DNA of 64,000 nt from Herbaspirillum robiniae (GCF_002213415.1 NZ_NJGU01000005.1:310001-374000), one strand, 5' to 3'. Positions 44,526 to 53,599 are shown, counted from the first letter of the stretch. Made by a program: numbers and translations. Notes: generated by a model not told the origin, from the letters alone.

Positions 44526-45143
44526 TTACTCCCAGCGGAAAATGAGATGCGCGCGCGACCGGGTCGATTCGATCAGCTCGGCATTGGGTTCGTCGCTGTC
44601 GCGTACCCAGGCCTCGGCCTGGGCGCGTTCGCGTCCGTACTGCTGATGGCGCGCGATCAGGCGCTCGCGCCGCAGGTCATGGTCGACATCGACATACCAG
44701 ACCTCGTCCAGCAGGGGCTGCACGCGCGACCAGTGGCCGCGGTCGAGCAGCAGGTAATTTCCTTCGGTGATGATCAGCTGCGTTCCGGAAGAGACCGGGA
44801 TGGCGCCGGCGACGGCTTCCTCGATGTCGCGATGGAAGGCCGGCGCGTAGACGGTCTCGCCGTCGCGCCGGCGCTTCAGGCGCTCCAGCAGATGGACGTA
44901 GCCGGCGCTGTCGAAGGTATCCTCGGCGCCCTTGCGCGACGCCCGGCCCAGCCGCGCCAGCTCGGCATTGGCCAGGTGGAAGCCGTCCATGGGAACGATG
45001 ACGGCGTGCTCGCCGACATGCTCAAGCATGGCCTGGGCAAGGGTGGATTTCCCGCTTCCGGGAGCGCCGGCGATGCCGAGCATCTTGCGCCCGCCGCCGG
45101 CGAGCAAGGCATCGAGCCTGTCGCGATAGACCGCCGAAATCAT
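44526..45143 (-). CDS. FrcK-like P-loop sugar/nucleoside kinase
   Basis: 205 residues. The Walker A motif GIAGAPGSGKSTLAQAML is followed by VPMDGFHLANAEL, FHRDIEEAVAG and TEGNYLLLD, the pattern of the uridine-kinase/pantothenate-kinase-like group that includes FrcK of the rhizobial fructose ABC operon. It would phosphorylate the imported sugar or a related metabolite in the cytoplasm. The in-frame extension upstream to 45548 has no family likeness; ATG at 45143 with GAGG upstream is used. It is the first gene of the leftward kinase, binding protein, ATPase, permease, epimerase series. No dedicated regulator is adjacent. Confidence 0.82.
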   Translation of the reverse strand: MISAVYRDRLDALLAGGGRKMLGIAGAPGSGKSTLAQAMLEHVGEHAVIVPMDGFHLANAELARLGRASRKGAEDTFDSAGYVHLLERLKRRRDGETVYAPAFHRDIEEAVAGAIPVSSGTQLIITEGNYLLLDRGHWSRVQPLLDEVWYVDVDHDLRRERLIARHQQYGRERAQAEAWVRDSDEPNAELIESTRSRAHLIFRWE

Positions 45144-45846
45144 GTTCGACAAATCCTCATCTGTTGTTGTCTGTTCTTGTGAGAGACCAACGCTGCGCTG
45201 ACGATACGAACCACAACATCCGGGCGCGCTTGGCGCGCTCCGACTTTCCCTGCGGTGGCGGCCTTTGGCGATGGCCGTTTGGATTCCGCCGGGGAAAGAT
45301 TTCCGTTTAGAACGTGATCCCGCGAGCCAGTTCCGCAAAGAAAGCCCGTCGCGCGCGCATTTTTCCTGGGCGCTGACAAGAATCGCCGCGGCTTGTCCCA
45401 TGTTCGCCGACAGAAATACTCGCAGAAACTCTTCATTTAGCTTAACAGGGAACTCGACAGCAAAAGACAAGACTATTGTCCGGGTTCCGGATGTTGCTAT
45501 TTTTGCTGCAAAGCAAGGTATCGAATCAGTGGTTTCGCGGCGCAGCAAAATGGTGAAAAGCGAGCTGTACCGCCGGGGCCTGAAACAAGAAAATCATTTG
45601 CATTTTTTGACCGGTCGGATTGCACAAGAGCATTTAATTTCCGCAAGAAAATTTCCATCGAAAAACTTTGAAAACCCTTTACCGGCGCGGCTTTGCGCGA
45701 AACACGAAAGTTCAGCGGAAACGCTGTTTTTTGTTAAATTTCCGTTGTATTTTCTTTAAGCGCTAAGTAAGCTTCGATCTGTTGAGCTCCACGATCAACA
45801 GCGCAGCAAAATGCGAAGGGCGTAGAAATTCCGAGAGGAAATTTTC
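45144..45846. other. about 700-base AT-richer intergenic region
   Basis: It separates the leftward sugar operon from the rightward PEP-CTERM gene. Open frames in it have non-coding composition. It contains a GCGCGC-TTG-GCGCGC hairpin near 45226-45240, a TTGACC at 45607-45612, and an intrinsic terminator at 45711-45732 whose transcript is unknown. Promoters for both flanking units must lie here, but no strong -35/-10 pair was found. Confidence 0.5.
45711..45732 (+). terminator. intrinsic terminator with no gene assigned upstream
   Basis: A CAGCG-GAAA-CGCTG hairpin (45713-45726) is followed directly by TTTTTT. It points rightward although no rightward gene precedes it, so it may end a small RNA starting within the spacer. 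Confidence 0.55.
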
Positions 45847-45909
45847 ATGCACTGCAATTCGCACTACCCATTCACGTCAACACGTAAAAGAAATAGGGTT
45901 ACATCATGA
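45847..45909 (+). CDS. 20-codon leader frame overlapping the PEP-CTERM gene
   Basis: An ATG at 45847 has a good ribosome binding site (AGAGGA at 45834-45839, seven bases upstream). It opens a 20-residue frame (Arg/Ser/Thr-rich) whose TGA stop overlaps the PEP-CTERM ATG as ATGA. This is the arrangement of translational coupling. The PEP-CTERM gene also has a weaker AGGG of its own. Whether the peptide is made is unknown. Confidence 0.35.
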   Translation: MHCNSHYPFTSTRKRNRVTS

Positions 45910-46475
45910 AAAAACACGTTGCAAGCGCCCTTCTCCTGCTCTCCCTGGCTGCTGCGGGCACAGCCTACGCTGCTCCCGCGCCACAGATCTCCGGCACCAC
46001 TGCCGTGGTCTTTGACAACACCGGCACCACTACCGCCATCAGCCACGTCTTCGGCAGCAGCGACGCCGGCAAGACCTTCTCCGAAAGCTTCACCTTCAAC
46101 TACGGCAGCCTGTTCGACGTGACCACCGGCGTCATGTCGACCTCGCTGCGCAGCAGCTCGGCGCTGGAACTGACCAGCTTCACGCTGACCGGCAACGGCA
46201 ACACCTACTACGGCGTCAAGACCACTGCCGGCGGTATCCAGACCTACGCGATCGACGCCTCGGGACTGACGGCAGGCAACTACACGCTGACCGTCGGCGG
46301 CAAGGTGATCGGCAGCGCCGGCAGCTTCGCCGGCACGCTCAACGTCGCGGCCGTGCCGGAAGCATCGACCACCGCCATGATGCTGGGCGGCCTGGCGCTG
46401 GTCGGCTTTGCCGCCGTGCGTCGTCGCCGCAAGGATGGCGTCAAGCTGCCCCACGGCGGCATGGCGCTGGCCTGA
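45906..46475 (+). CDS. PEP-CTERM sorted exported protein
   Basis: 189 residues. The N-terminal signal peptide (about 1-22, ending TAYA|AP) and the C-terminal sorting signal define it. The latter is VPEASTTAMMLGGLALVGFA followed by RRRRKDG, that is a PEP-like motif, a membrane helix and a basic cluster recognised by an exosortase. The mature part is short, Thr/Ser/Gly-rich and probably all beta, with FSESF resembling the FxDxF motif of one PEP-CTERM subgroup. Such proteins are linked to exopolysaccharide and surface matrix. The exosortase is not in this window. A short leader frame overlaps its start, and a strong terminator follows. Confidence 0.88.
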   Translation: MKKHVASALLLLSLAAAGTAYAAPAPQISGTTAVVFDNTGTTTAISHVFGSSDAGKTFSESFTFNYGSLFDVTTGVMSTSLRSSSALELTSFTLTGNGNTYYGVKTTAGGIQTYAIDASGLTAGNYTLTVGGKVIGSAGSFAGTLNVAAVPEASTTAMMLGGLALVGFAAVRRRRKDGVKLPHGGMALA

Positions 46476-46518
46476 TACCGGCACACAGTCGTTGCCGGCC
46501 CTCGCGGCCGGTAAAGAA

Positions 46519-46552
46519 AAACGCCCCGATGGCATCCATCGGGGCGTTTTTT
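46519..46552. terminator. bidirectional terminator after the PEP-CTERM gene
   Basis: A perfect 12-bp stem ACGCCCCGATGG / CCATCGGGGCGT with loop CAT, followed by T and preceded by an A-rich run. It serves both this gene and the convergent cysteine hydrolase. Confidence 0.9.
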
Positions 46553-46583
46553 ATGGCGCGGCGCCGGCGGCTTGCCGGACCGG

Positions 46584-47186
46584 TTACGCCAACGCGGCAG
46601 CGTCGGGCACCACCGTCGCATAGCGGTCGGCCAGCTCGGCCAGCGCGATGCGCTGCAGGTCGGCGGCTGGGATAGGCGCGCCGCCCAACGGGTCGGGCAG
46701 GTCGCGCGTCGCGCAGGCCGCGGCCACCACGGTCGACGCGTAGCCGTGATCCAGCGCCGAGCGCGTGGTCGCCGAGACGCACATGTGGGTGGCGAAGCCT
46801 GCGATCACCAGCGACTTGCGGCCGGTCTTTTTCAGCTCCTCATCCAGCGTGGTGCCGGCGAAGGAGTTGGGCAGGCCTTTCACCACGATCGCCTCGCCAT
46901 CCTGCGGCTGCACGCCCTCGATGATGGCCGAGTGCGGCCCCTGCGGATCGAACAGCACGCCGCCCGGCTTGGCATGGTGCACCACGTGGAGCACCGGCGC
47001 TCCGGCCGCGCGCGCCTGGCGCAGCAGCTCGGCGATCTGGCCGACGGCCGCGTCGATGCCGTGCAGCGGCACCTTGCCGGTGGTGTATTCGGCCTGGTGG
47101 TCGATGATGACCAGCGCCGCCTCCTGCCAGGACGGAATGCGCGGCGCGCCGCCGGCGATCTGGATCAGGGTCTTGGGTGCTGCCAT
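46584..47186 (-). CDS. isochorismatase-family cysteine hydrolase
   Basis: 200 residues. The catalytic triad of the family is in place: Asp in LVIIDHQAEYT, Lys in IVVKGLPNSFAGT, and Cys in FATHMCVSATTRSA, with the usual cis-peptide neighbourhood. Members hydrolyse amides or vinyl ethers (nicotinamidase, N-carbamoylsarcosine amidase, isochorismatase); which applies here is not clear. The ATG at 47186 has AGAGGAGA nine bases upstream. It is divergent from a LysR regulator with 86 bases between, the usual layout of a LysR-controlled target. Confidence 0.9.
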   Translation of the reverse strand: MAAPKTLIQIAGGAPRIPSWQEAALVIIDHQAEYTTGKVPLHGIDAAVGQIAELLRQARAAGAPVLHVVHHAKPGGVLFDPQGPHSAIIEGVQPQDGEAIVVKGLPNSFAGTTLDEELKKTGRKSLVIAGFATHMCVSATTRSALDHGYASTVVAAACATRDLPDPLGGAPIPAADLQRIALAELADRYATVVPDAAALA

Positions 47187-47220
47187 GGTGTTCTCCTCTC
47201 GCGGGTTGAATGTTGCGGCC

Positions 47221-47249
47221 ATCATAGGCCAGTAAAATACGCACAACAA
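47221..47249 (-). promoter_or_regulatory. putative sigma70 promoter of the cysteine hydrolase
   Basis: On the minus strand TTGTTG (47249-47244), a 17-base spacer and TATGAT (47226-47221), about 34 bases before the ATG. It lies in the 86-base spacer shared with the LysR gene, so LysR binding would directly affect it. Confidence 0.5.
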
Positions 47250-47272
47250 TCCTCCACAATCGACAGCCGCCT

Positions 47273-48193
47273 GTGAAAAAATCATCAGTACCTTCTGCAT
47301 CGCCTGTCGCCCCGGCGGCAACAACGCCGGCCGCGCTGGCCGCACAGGCCGACTGGGAAGCGCTGCGCACCTTCGCCGCCTTCATCGACGCCGGCAGTTT
47401 CTCCGGCGCCGCGCGGGCGCTGGAGGTCACCCACGCCACGGTCAGCCGCCGGCTGCAGATGCTGGAGCAGTCGATGCGGGCGCCGCTGTTCACCCGCCGT
47501 GCGGACGACGTGGAGCTGACCCGACTGGGCGAGACGGTGCTGGCCGCCGCGCGCGCCATGCAGGAGCAGACGCGCCAGCTGGCCCGCACGCTGGCCGGCG
47601 ACGACCTGCGCCTGGAAGGCAAGCTGCGCATCGCCTGCACCGATGCCCTGGGCGCGCTGTTCCTGGCGCCGCGCCTGCCGGCGCTGCTGCGGCGCTGGCC
47701 CGACCTCGACGTGGAGTTCGCCATGGGCCACCAGAACGTCAGCCTGGCGCGCCGCGAGGCCGACCTGGCGATACGCTTCGCCCGTCCGCAGGATGGCGAA
47801 CTGATCGCCCGCCCGCTGGGCAAGCTGGCCTATTACCTGTGCGGCACCGCCGAGGTGGTCGCCGCCTGGCGCGCCGAGCGCAGGTCGACGCCCTTCGTCG
47901 GTTACGACGACGGCGTGCCCGATATTCCCGAGACGCTGTGGCACGCCGCCCACGCGGCCGGAAATCCGGTGCGCCTGCGCAGCTCCAGCCTGGTGGCGCA
48001 GTGCATGGCCGCGCGCGCCGGCGTCGGCATGGCCTTGCTGCCGCGCTACCTGCTGGCGCCCGAACTGGCGCCGGCCGAACCCCAGCCCCAGCTGGAGCGC
48101 GAGCTGTGGGCGGTGTTCCACCGCGACCTCAAGGCCGTGCCGCGGCTGCGCGTGGTACTGGAGTGGCTGGAAGACTGCTGCAAGGACCTGTAA
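47273..48193 (+). CDS. LysR-type transcriptional regulator
   Basis: 306 residues, starting at a GTG. After a 20-residue Ala/Pro/Ser tail comes the winged helix-turn-helix (LRTFAAFIDAGSFSGAARAL, then THATVSRRLQMLEQ). A linker helix and a periplasmic-binding-protein-like effector domain follow (GKLRIACTDALGALFLAPRL, READLAIRFARPQDGELIAR). Such proteins act as tetramers on the intergenic region of a divergent target. Here that is the cysteine hydrolase gene. The effector is unknown. The closest type is the GcvA/CrgA-like branch, judging from RRADDVELTRLGE, but this is tentative. Confidence 0.93.
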   Translation: MKKSSVPSASPVAPAATTPAALAAQADWEALRTFAAFIDAGSFSGAARALEVTHATVSRRLQMLEQSMRAPLFTRRADDVELTRLGETVLAAARAMQEQTRQLARTLAGDDLRLEGKLRIACTDALGALFLAPRLPALLRRWPDLDVEFAMGHQNVSLARREADLAIRFARPQDGELIARPLGKLAYYLCGTAEVVAAWRAERRSTPFVGYDDGVPDIPETLWHAAHAAGNPVRLRSSSLVAQCMAARAGVGMALLPRYLLAPELAPAEPQPQLERELWAVFHRDLKAVPRLRVVLEWLEDCCKDL

Positions 48194-48495
48194 GCCGCCG
48201 AAAAAGTTGCCATCCGCACATCATGCCGCGCCCGGCGCCGGGCACTGTTGCGCGAGCGCCCCGGCAAGCCGGTTCGGGCCGCCCGCAGCGGGGCCGGCCG
48301 GGGCTATCGGCGGGGTATCCGGTGTATAATCGCCAGCCTTTGAGGAATGGCTCGCCCACCGCTACGGCAGGCTTCGCAGGCGCCCCGGCGCCGCTTGCCG
48401 CGCCGCCCACCCCAGCCCACCGGCCCGCCTCCTTCCCTTGCCGGCGCCCGCATCCGCATCGCAACGCATGCGACTCTTCCTGCGCCCTCGCTTGA
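48194..48495. other. 302-base GC-rich spacer with the miaB promoter
   Basis: A perfect TATAAT at 48325-48330 is the only strong signal. It lies 165 bases before the miaB start, giving a long leader. No -35 consensus is seen 17 bases before it. No gene is seen. Confidence 0.5.
48325..48330 (+). promoter_or_regulatory. -10 element of the miaB-phoH-ybeY operon
   Basis: TATAAT preceded by TG, upstream of miaB. The 5' leader would be about 155 bases. Confidence 0.45.
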
Positions 48496-49845
48496 ATGAC
48501 ATTTATGCAGAAAAAAGTATTCATCAAAACCTTCGGCTGCCAGATGAACGAGTACGACTCGGACAAGATGGCCGACGTGCTCAACATCGCCGAAGGCCTG
48601 GTCAAGACCGACCGTCCCGAAGAGGCCGACGTGATCCTGCTCAACACCTGCTCCATCCGCGAGAAGGCGCAGGAGAAGGTGTTCTCGGACCTCGGCCGCT
48701 TCCGTTCGCTGAAGAAGAAGAATCCCGACCTGGTGATCGGCGTGGGCGGTTGCGTGGCCTCGCAGGAAGGCGAAGCCATCGTCAAGCGCGCGCCCTTCGT
48801 GGACGTCGTGTTCGGACCGCAGACCCTGCACCGCCTGCCGCAGATGATCTCGGAGCGCCGCTACAGCGGACGTCCGCAGATCGACATCAGCTTCCCCGAG
48901 ATCGAGAAATTCGACCACCTGCCGCCGGCGCGCGTGGAAGGCGCCACCGCCTACGTCTCCATCATGGAAGGCTGCAGCAAGTACTGCAGCTACTGCGTGG
49001 TGCCCTATACCCGCGGCGAGGAAGTCTCGCGCCGCTTCGAGGACGTGCTGACCGAAGTGGCGGGCCTGGCCGAACAGGGCGTGAAGGAAATCATGCTGCT
49101 GGGCCAGAATGTGAACGCCTTCCGCGGCGTCATGGCCGATGGCGAGATTGCCGACTTCGCGCTGCTCATCGAATACATCGCCGAGTTCCCGGGCATCGAG
49201 CGCATCCGCTTCGTGACCAGCCACCCCAAGGAATTCTCGCAGCGCCTGATCGACACCTTCGCCAAGGTCCCCAAGCTGGCCAACCACCTCTACCTGCCCG
49301 CGCAGCACGGCTCCGACCGCACGCTGGCGGCGATGAAGCGCGGCTACACCGCGCTCGAGTACAAGTCGGTGATCCGCCGCGTGCGCAAGGTGCGCCCGGA
49401 CATCACGGTGTCGTCGGACTTCATCGTCGGCTTCCCCGGCGAGACCGAGGAAGACTTCCAGGCGCTGATGAAGCTGGTGGAAGACATCGGCTTCGACAAC
49501 AGCTTCTCCTTCATCTTCAGCCCGCGCCCCGGCACGCCGGCCGCCGGCCTGGCCGACGACACGCCGCAGGAAGTGAAACTGGAACGCCTGCAGCGCCTGC
49601 AGGCCCTGCTGGCCGACAATGCCGCTCGAATCGGCGAGACCATGGTCGGCAGCGTGCAGCGCGTCCTAGTCGAAGGCCCCTCCAAACGCGATCCGGACAA
49701 GCTCACCGGACGCACCGAAGGCAACCGCGTGGTCAACTTCGACGGCGGCCCCGATGCCGCTGGCCTGGTGAGCCGGATGGTCGACGTGACCATCACGCAA
49801 TCGTTCCCGTTCTCGCTGCGCGGCGAGATCGTCACCGTACAATAA
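48496..49845 (+). CDS. miaB: MiaB, tRNA-2-methylthio-N6-dimethylallyladenosine synthase
   Basis: 449 residues, the family length. It is a radical SAM methylthiotransferase that adds the 2-methylthio group to i6A37 of tRNA, after MiaA. Three N-terminal cysteines ([32 protein letters not shown]) hold the auxiliary 4Fe-4S cluster. [15 protein letters not shown] holds the radical SAM cluster, and a TRAM domain ends the protein. Start is ATG 48496 or the next Met at 48505. It heads a miaB-phoH-ybeY operon, with phoH 15 bases downstream. Confidence 0.97.
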   Translation: MTFMQKKVFIKTFGCQMNEYDSDKMADVLNIAEGLVKTDRPEEADVILLNTCSIREKAQEKVFSDLGRFRSLKKKNPDLVIGVGGCVASQEGEAIVKRAPFVDVVFGPQTLHRLPQMISERRYSGRPQIDISFPEIEKFDHLPPARVEGATAYVSIMEGCSKYCSYCVVPYTRGEEVSRRFEDVLTEVAGLAEQGVKEIMLLGQNVNAFRGVMADGEIADFALLIEYIAEFPGIERIRFVTSHPKEFSQRLIDTFAKVPKLANHLYLPAQHGSDRTLAAMKRGYTALEYKSVIRRVRKVRPDITVSSDFIVGFPGETEEDFQALMKLVEDIGFDNSFSFIFSPRPGTPAAGLADDTPQEVKLERLQRLQALLADNAARIGETMVGSVQRVLVEGPSKRDPDKLTGRTEGNRVVNFDGGPDAAGLVSRMVDVTITQSFPFSLRGEIVTVQ

Positions 49846-49860
49846 CTCCGGAATCCTTCA

Positions 49861-51000
49861 TTGAAAAAGATCCCCAACCAGCCGCATTACTTCATCCCCG
49901 AGCCGCTGGATAACAAGCGCCTGGCCAACCTGTGCGGCGCACTGGACGAAAACCTGCGGCAGATTTCCGCCGCGCTGGACGTCACCATCTTCCGCCGCGG
50001 CGAAAAATTCATCGTCAACGGCACCAATGCGCAGCGCGCAGTCGAGGTGCTGGAACGCTTCTACCAGCAGGCCAGCCGCCCGGTCGCGGTGGAGGACATC
50101 CAGCTGGCGCTGGTCGAGCAGCGCGCCAATGCCGCCGCCGACGAGGAAGCCGGCCTGCCGCCGCTGGCCGCCAGCGTGCGCCGCGCGCGCAAGGCCGAAG
50201 CCCCAACCAAGGAAGAGGCGGCGGTGGCCGACGAGCAGGCCGTCCCCGAAACCCCGGTGCTGAAGACCCGCAAGCACGACCTGCGCGGACGCACGCCGCA
50301 CCAGAGCCAGTACCTCAACGCCATCCTCGAGCACGACATCACCTTCGGCGTCGGCCCGGCCGGCACCGGCAAGACCTACCTGGCCGTGGCCTGCGCGGTC
50401 GATGCGCTCGAGCGCGACGCCGTGCAGCGCATCGTGCTCACGCGCCCCGCGGTGGAAGCCGGCGAACGCCTTGGCTTCCTGCCGGGCGACCTGGCGCAGA
50501 AGGTCGATCCCTACCTGCGCCCGCTGTACGACGCCCTGTACGACCTGCTCGGCTTCGACCGCACGCAGAAGCTGTTCGAAAAACAGGCCATCGAGATCGC
50601 GCCGCTGGCCTACATGCGCGGCCGCACGCTCAACCACGCCTTCATCATCCTGGACGAGGCGCAGAACACCACGCCGGAACAGATGAAGATGTTCCTGACC
50701 CGCATCGGTTTCGGCAGCAAGGCCGTGGTCACCGGCGACGTCACCCAGGTCGACCTGCACCACGGCCAGAAGAGCGGCCTGGTGGACGCGCTGGCCGTGC
50801 TCAGCAACGTGCGCGGCATCGCCTTCTCGCGCTTCACCAGCGCCGACGTGGTACGCCATCCGCTGGTGGCGCGCATCGTCGACGCCTATGACGCCGTCGG
50901 CAACTCCCGCCCCTCCAATCCCGACACGGCGCGCGCCACCGCTCGCGCCGCCTCCAATCTCCTGACCAAAGCCGCAAAGCCACGCAATGCCAAAACCTAA
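49861..51000 (+). CDS. ybeZ: PhoH family ATPase (YbeZ)
   Basis: 379 residues starting at TTG 49861. The N-terminal part (about 1-90) is the nucleic-acid-binding-like region of YbeZ, then a charged linker, then the PhoH P-loop domain: Walker [21 protein letters not shown] near residue 163, [17 protein letters not shown], Walker B-like [19 protein letters not shown], and [12 protein letters not shown]. It is thought to act as an ATPase or helicase with YbeY in rRNA and RNA quality control. Its end overlaps ybeY by 14 bases. Confidence 0.95.
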   Translation: MKKIPNQPHYFIPEPLDNKRLANLCGALDENLRQISAALDVTIFRRGEKFIVNGTNAQRAVEVLERFYQQASRPVAVEDIQLALVEQRANAAADEEAGLPPLAASVRRARKAEAPTKEEAAVADEQAVPETPVLKTRKHDLRGRTPHQSQYLNAILEHDITFGVGPAGTGKTYLAVACAVDALERDAVQRIVLTRPAVEAGERLGFLPGDLAQKVDPYLRPLYDALYDLLGFDRTQKLFEKQAIEIAPLAYMRGRTLNHAFIILDEAQNTTPEQMKMFLTRIGFGSKAVVTGDVTQVDLHHGQKSGLVDALAVLSNVRGIAFSRFTSADVVRHPLVARIVDAYDAVGNSRPSNPDTARATARAASNLLTKAAKPRNAKT

Positions 51001-51442
51001 GCTCACGCTGTCGGTGCAATATGCCGACGACCGACTGAAAGAAACCATTACCCGACCGATGCTGCGCCGCTGGGTGCAAGCCGCGCTGTTCGCGCCGGCC
51101 GAACTGACGCTGCGCTTCGTGGGCAGCGAAGAGGGGCGCGAGCTGAACCGCGACTACCGCGGCAAGGACTACGCCACCAACGTGCTGACCTTCGCCTACA
51201 CGGAAGACGAGGACAGCGAAGTCACCCAGGCCGACATCATCTTCTGCACCGACGTGCTGGAGAAGGAAGCCGCCGAGCAGAAGAAGAGCGTGGAAGAACA
51301 CACCGCCCACCTGGTGGTGCACGGCGTGCTGCACGCCCAGGGCTACGACCACGAGGAAGAGGAAGAAGCCGTCGAGATGGAGACGCTGGAAACCGAGTTG
51401 CTGGCCACGCTGGGCTACGCCGATCCTTACGTGCGCCGCTGA
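50987..51442 (+). CDS. ybeY: YbeY, rRNA maturation endoribonuclease
   Basis: 151 residues. The zinc site [14 protein letters not shown] is intact, as are [19 protein letters not shown] and ATNVLTFAY. YbeY is a single-strand endoribonuclease needed for 16S rRNA 3' end processing and 70S quality control. It overlaps ybeZ by 14 bases, so the two are coupled. A strong terminator follows. In most proteobacteria corC and lnt come next; here two chemoreceptor genes lie between. Confidence 0.96.
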   Translation: MPKPKLTLSVQYADDRLKETITRPMLRRWVQAALFAPAELTLRFVGSEEGRELNRDYRGKDYATNVLTFAYTEDEDSEVTQADIIFCTDVLEKEAAEQKKSVEEHTAHLVVHGVLHAQGYDHEEEEEAVEMETLETELLATLGYADPYVRR

Positions 51443-51466
51443 AGCGCGCATTGCAGAACGCAGGAC

Positions 51467-51499
51467 GGCCGGCACGCGCAAGCGTGGCCGGCTTTTTTT
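51467..51499 (+). terminator. intrinsic terminator after ybeY
   Basis: A GC-rich stem GCCGGCACGC / GCGTGGCCGGC with loop GCAA and one bulged base, then seven T. It closes the miaB-phoH-ybeY operon. Confidence 0.88.
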
Positions 51500-51702
51500 G
51501 ACGTGTGACAATTGCATTTACGGCAACGATCGACGCAGTCAATGTTGCGCCGCCACCGAAAAAGAAAGAGTGGCCGCAACCCTTCCAACAGACCGCATTT
51601 CTTCCCGCTGTTTCTTCGTTCACCGCCTCCTGCTTGGTGAGAATCTGGATACTGCACACGCCGTGCCGGCTCAAGTCTTCTCACCACCTCCGGGAGAACG
51701 TC

Positions 51703-53349
51703 ATGAAGAACCTCAAGATCGGCCAACGCCTTGGCCTGGGTTTCGCAGCCTTGCTCGTCCTGTTGCTGGCCATTGCCGGCTTCGGCCTGCACCAGCTCTC
51801 CAGAATGAACGAGCGCATCGAGTACCTGACCTCCGTCGATGAGGGCAAGCTGGCGGCGCTGTCCAAGGTGCAGTTCGCCGTCGGCCTGCGCGCCATCGCC
51901 GCGCGCAACCTGGTGCTGGTCGCCGGCGCCGGCGAACAGAAGGGCGACCTGGATCTGGTCGCGTCCTCCCAGAAAGACATCGATGCCGGCATGGAGGAAC
52001 TGACCGCGCTGATGAAACAGCCCGGAGTCTCGCAGCAGGAGCGCGATCTGCTGGAGCAGCTGCGCGCGCTGGAAGCCAGGTACCTGCCCATCGCCGTCAA
52101 TATCGTGAAGCTGGCCACCACCCAGCAGGCGGAGGCGGCGCGCGCTTCGCTGGTGAAGGATTGCATGCCCCTCCTGCGGCAGGTGATCGCGCAGATCTCC
52201 CAGATCAACACCGTGATGCGGAGCAACTCCAGGGCCAACAGCGAGGCCGCCGAAGCTGCGCAGTCCGCCGCGCGGCTGACCATGTCGCTGGCCAGCCTGG
52301 CGGCCCTGCTGCTGGGCGCCGCCATCGCCTGGATGCTGGCGCGCTCCATCCTGCGCCCGCTGCAGGAGGCGCTGCGCGTGGCCACCAACGTCAGCGCCGG
52401 CGACCTGACCAGCCGCATCGACGCCGGCGGCAAGGACGAGCTTGGCCAGCTGATGACGGCGCTCAAGGCGATGAACGACAGCCTGCAGTCCATCGTCGGC
52501 GACGTGCGCACCGGCACCGACGCCATCTCGGTGGCCTCCGACGAAATCAAGCGCGGCAACATGGAACTGTCCAGCCGTACCGAACAGCAAGCCGGTTCGC
52601 TGCAGGAAACCGCGTCGGCGATGGAGCAGCTCACGGCAACCGTGAAACAGAATTCGGAAAACGCCGGCGAAGCCAACCGCCTGGCCGAACAGGCCTCGCA
52701 GGTGGCGGTCCAGGGCGGCGACGCGGTCAACCGCGTGATCGGCACCATGAGCTCGATCAGCGAGTCGTCGAAGAAGATCGTGGACATCATCGGCGTGATC
52801 GACGGCATCGCCTTCCAGACCAATATCCTGGCCTTGAACGCCGCGGTGGAAGCGGCGCGCGCCGGCGAACAGGGGCGCGGTTTCGCGGTGGTGGCTTCCG
52901 AGGTGCGCTCGCTGGCGCAGCGCTCGGCCGTCGCCGCCAAGGAAATCAAGACCCTGATCGACGACTCGGTCTCCAAGGTCGAAACCGGCGCCAGGCAGGT
53001 CAATGAAGCTGGCAACACCATGCAGAACGTGGTCGACAGCATCGCCAGCGTGACCCGCATCATGCATGACATCAGCGCCGCCAGCCACGAGCAGTCCTCC
53101 GGCATCGAACAGATCAGCCGCGCCATCGTCCAGATCGACGAGGCCACCCAGCAGAACGCCGCGCTGGTGGAAGAAGCCGCCGCAGCCGCCGCCTCGATGC
53201 AGCAGCAGGCCTGCACCCTGACCGAGGCCGCCAGCGTGTTCCGCATGGATGCGGTGCGCCGGCCGGCGACGCAGATCCCGCGCGGGCGCGACAGCCAGCC
53301 GCAGGCGGCGCACGGCGCGCCGATGGACGCGTTGGGCTTTGCGCACTGA
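51703..53349 (+). CDS. methyl-accepting chemotaxis protein, first of a tandem pair
   Basis: 548 residues. First helix about 8-29 (LGLGFAALLVLLLAIAGFGL), a four-helix-bundle periplasmic domain (about 30-185), second helix (about 190-212), HAMP and the signalling domain with tip [19 protein letters not shown] from about residue 367. The C-terminus has no xWxxF tether and ends MDALGFAH. The ATG at 51703 follows GGGAG. The next gene encodes a very similar protein, and the likeness extends into the 5' leader, so the pair arose by duplication. It has its own spacer after the ybeY terminator. Confidence 0.95.
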   Translation: MKNLKIGQRLGLGFAALLVLLLAIAGFGLHQLSRMNERIEYLTSVDEGKLAALSKVQFAVGLRAIAARNLVLVAGAGEQKGDLDLVASSQKDIDAGMEELTALMKQPGVSQQERDLLEQLRALEARYLPIAVNIVKLATTQQAEAARASLVKDCMPLLRQVIAQISQINTVMRSNSRANSEAAEAAQSAARLTMSLASLAALLLGAAIAWMLARSILRPLQEALRVATNVSAGDLTSRIDAGGKDELGQLMTALKAMNDSLQSIVGDVRTGTDAISVASDEIKRGNMELSSRTEQQAGSLQETASAMEQLTATVKQNSENAGEANRLAEQASQVAVQGGDAVNRVIGTMSSISESSKKIVDIIGVIDGIAFQTNILALNAAVEAARAGEQGRGFAVVASEVRSLAQRSAVAAKEIKTLIDDSVSKVETGARQVNEAGNTMQNVVDSIASVTRIMHDISAASHEQSSGIEQISRAIVQIDEATQQNAALVEEAAAAAASMQQQACTLTEAASVFRMDAVRRPATQIPRGRDSQPQAAHGAPMDALGFAH

Positions 53350-53494
53350 AGAACTGTTCAGGCGGGAATTGCCGCGCGATTTTCCTGGCGGATATTGAAG
53401 CGCGGCAAGCTTGACACTCTGCCACCCAGTGCGATGCGGGCTTTGTGCAAGTCCGATAACCAAAACAGAAATAACTTAACCGTCTGTCAACCGG

Positions 53495-53544
53495 ATCAGG
53501 GTTTTCCTGCGTTATTAATGGCCCATTTTCAGGAAAACCCTGAT
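53495..53544. repeat. 15-bp perfect inverted repeat in the leader of the second MCP
   Basis: ATCAGGGTTTTCCTG (53495-53509) and CAGGAAAACCCTGAT (53530-53544) are perfect complements with a 20-base AT-rich loop. It ends 55 bases before the ATG. In RNA it would be a strong hairpin; as DNA it could be an operator dyad. Confidence 0.65.
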
Positions 53545-53599
53545 GGTTGCGAAGCGGCCGCTGGACAACAATCCTCTCACCACTACTCGGGAGGATGTC

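Noticed and set aside
45265-45759. 164-codon plus-strand frame in the spacer before the PEP-CTERM gene
   Set aside because: No family likeness and it reads through an intrinsic terminator; judged non-coding.
53433-53459. FliA (sigma28) promoter before the second tandem MCP
   Set aside because: TCCGATAA at 53452-53459 resembles the -10, but the matching -35 position reads GATGCGGG, with no TAAA. The other MCP leaders do not fit either.
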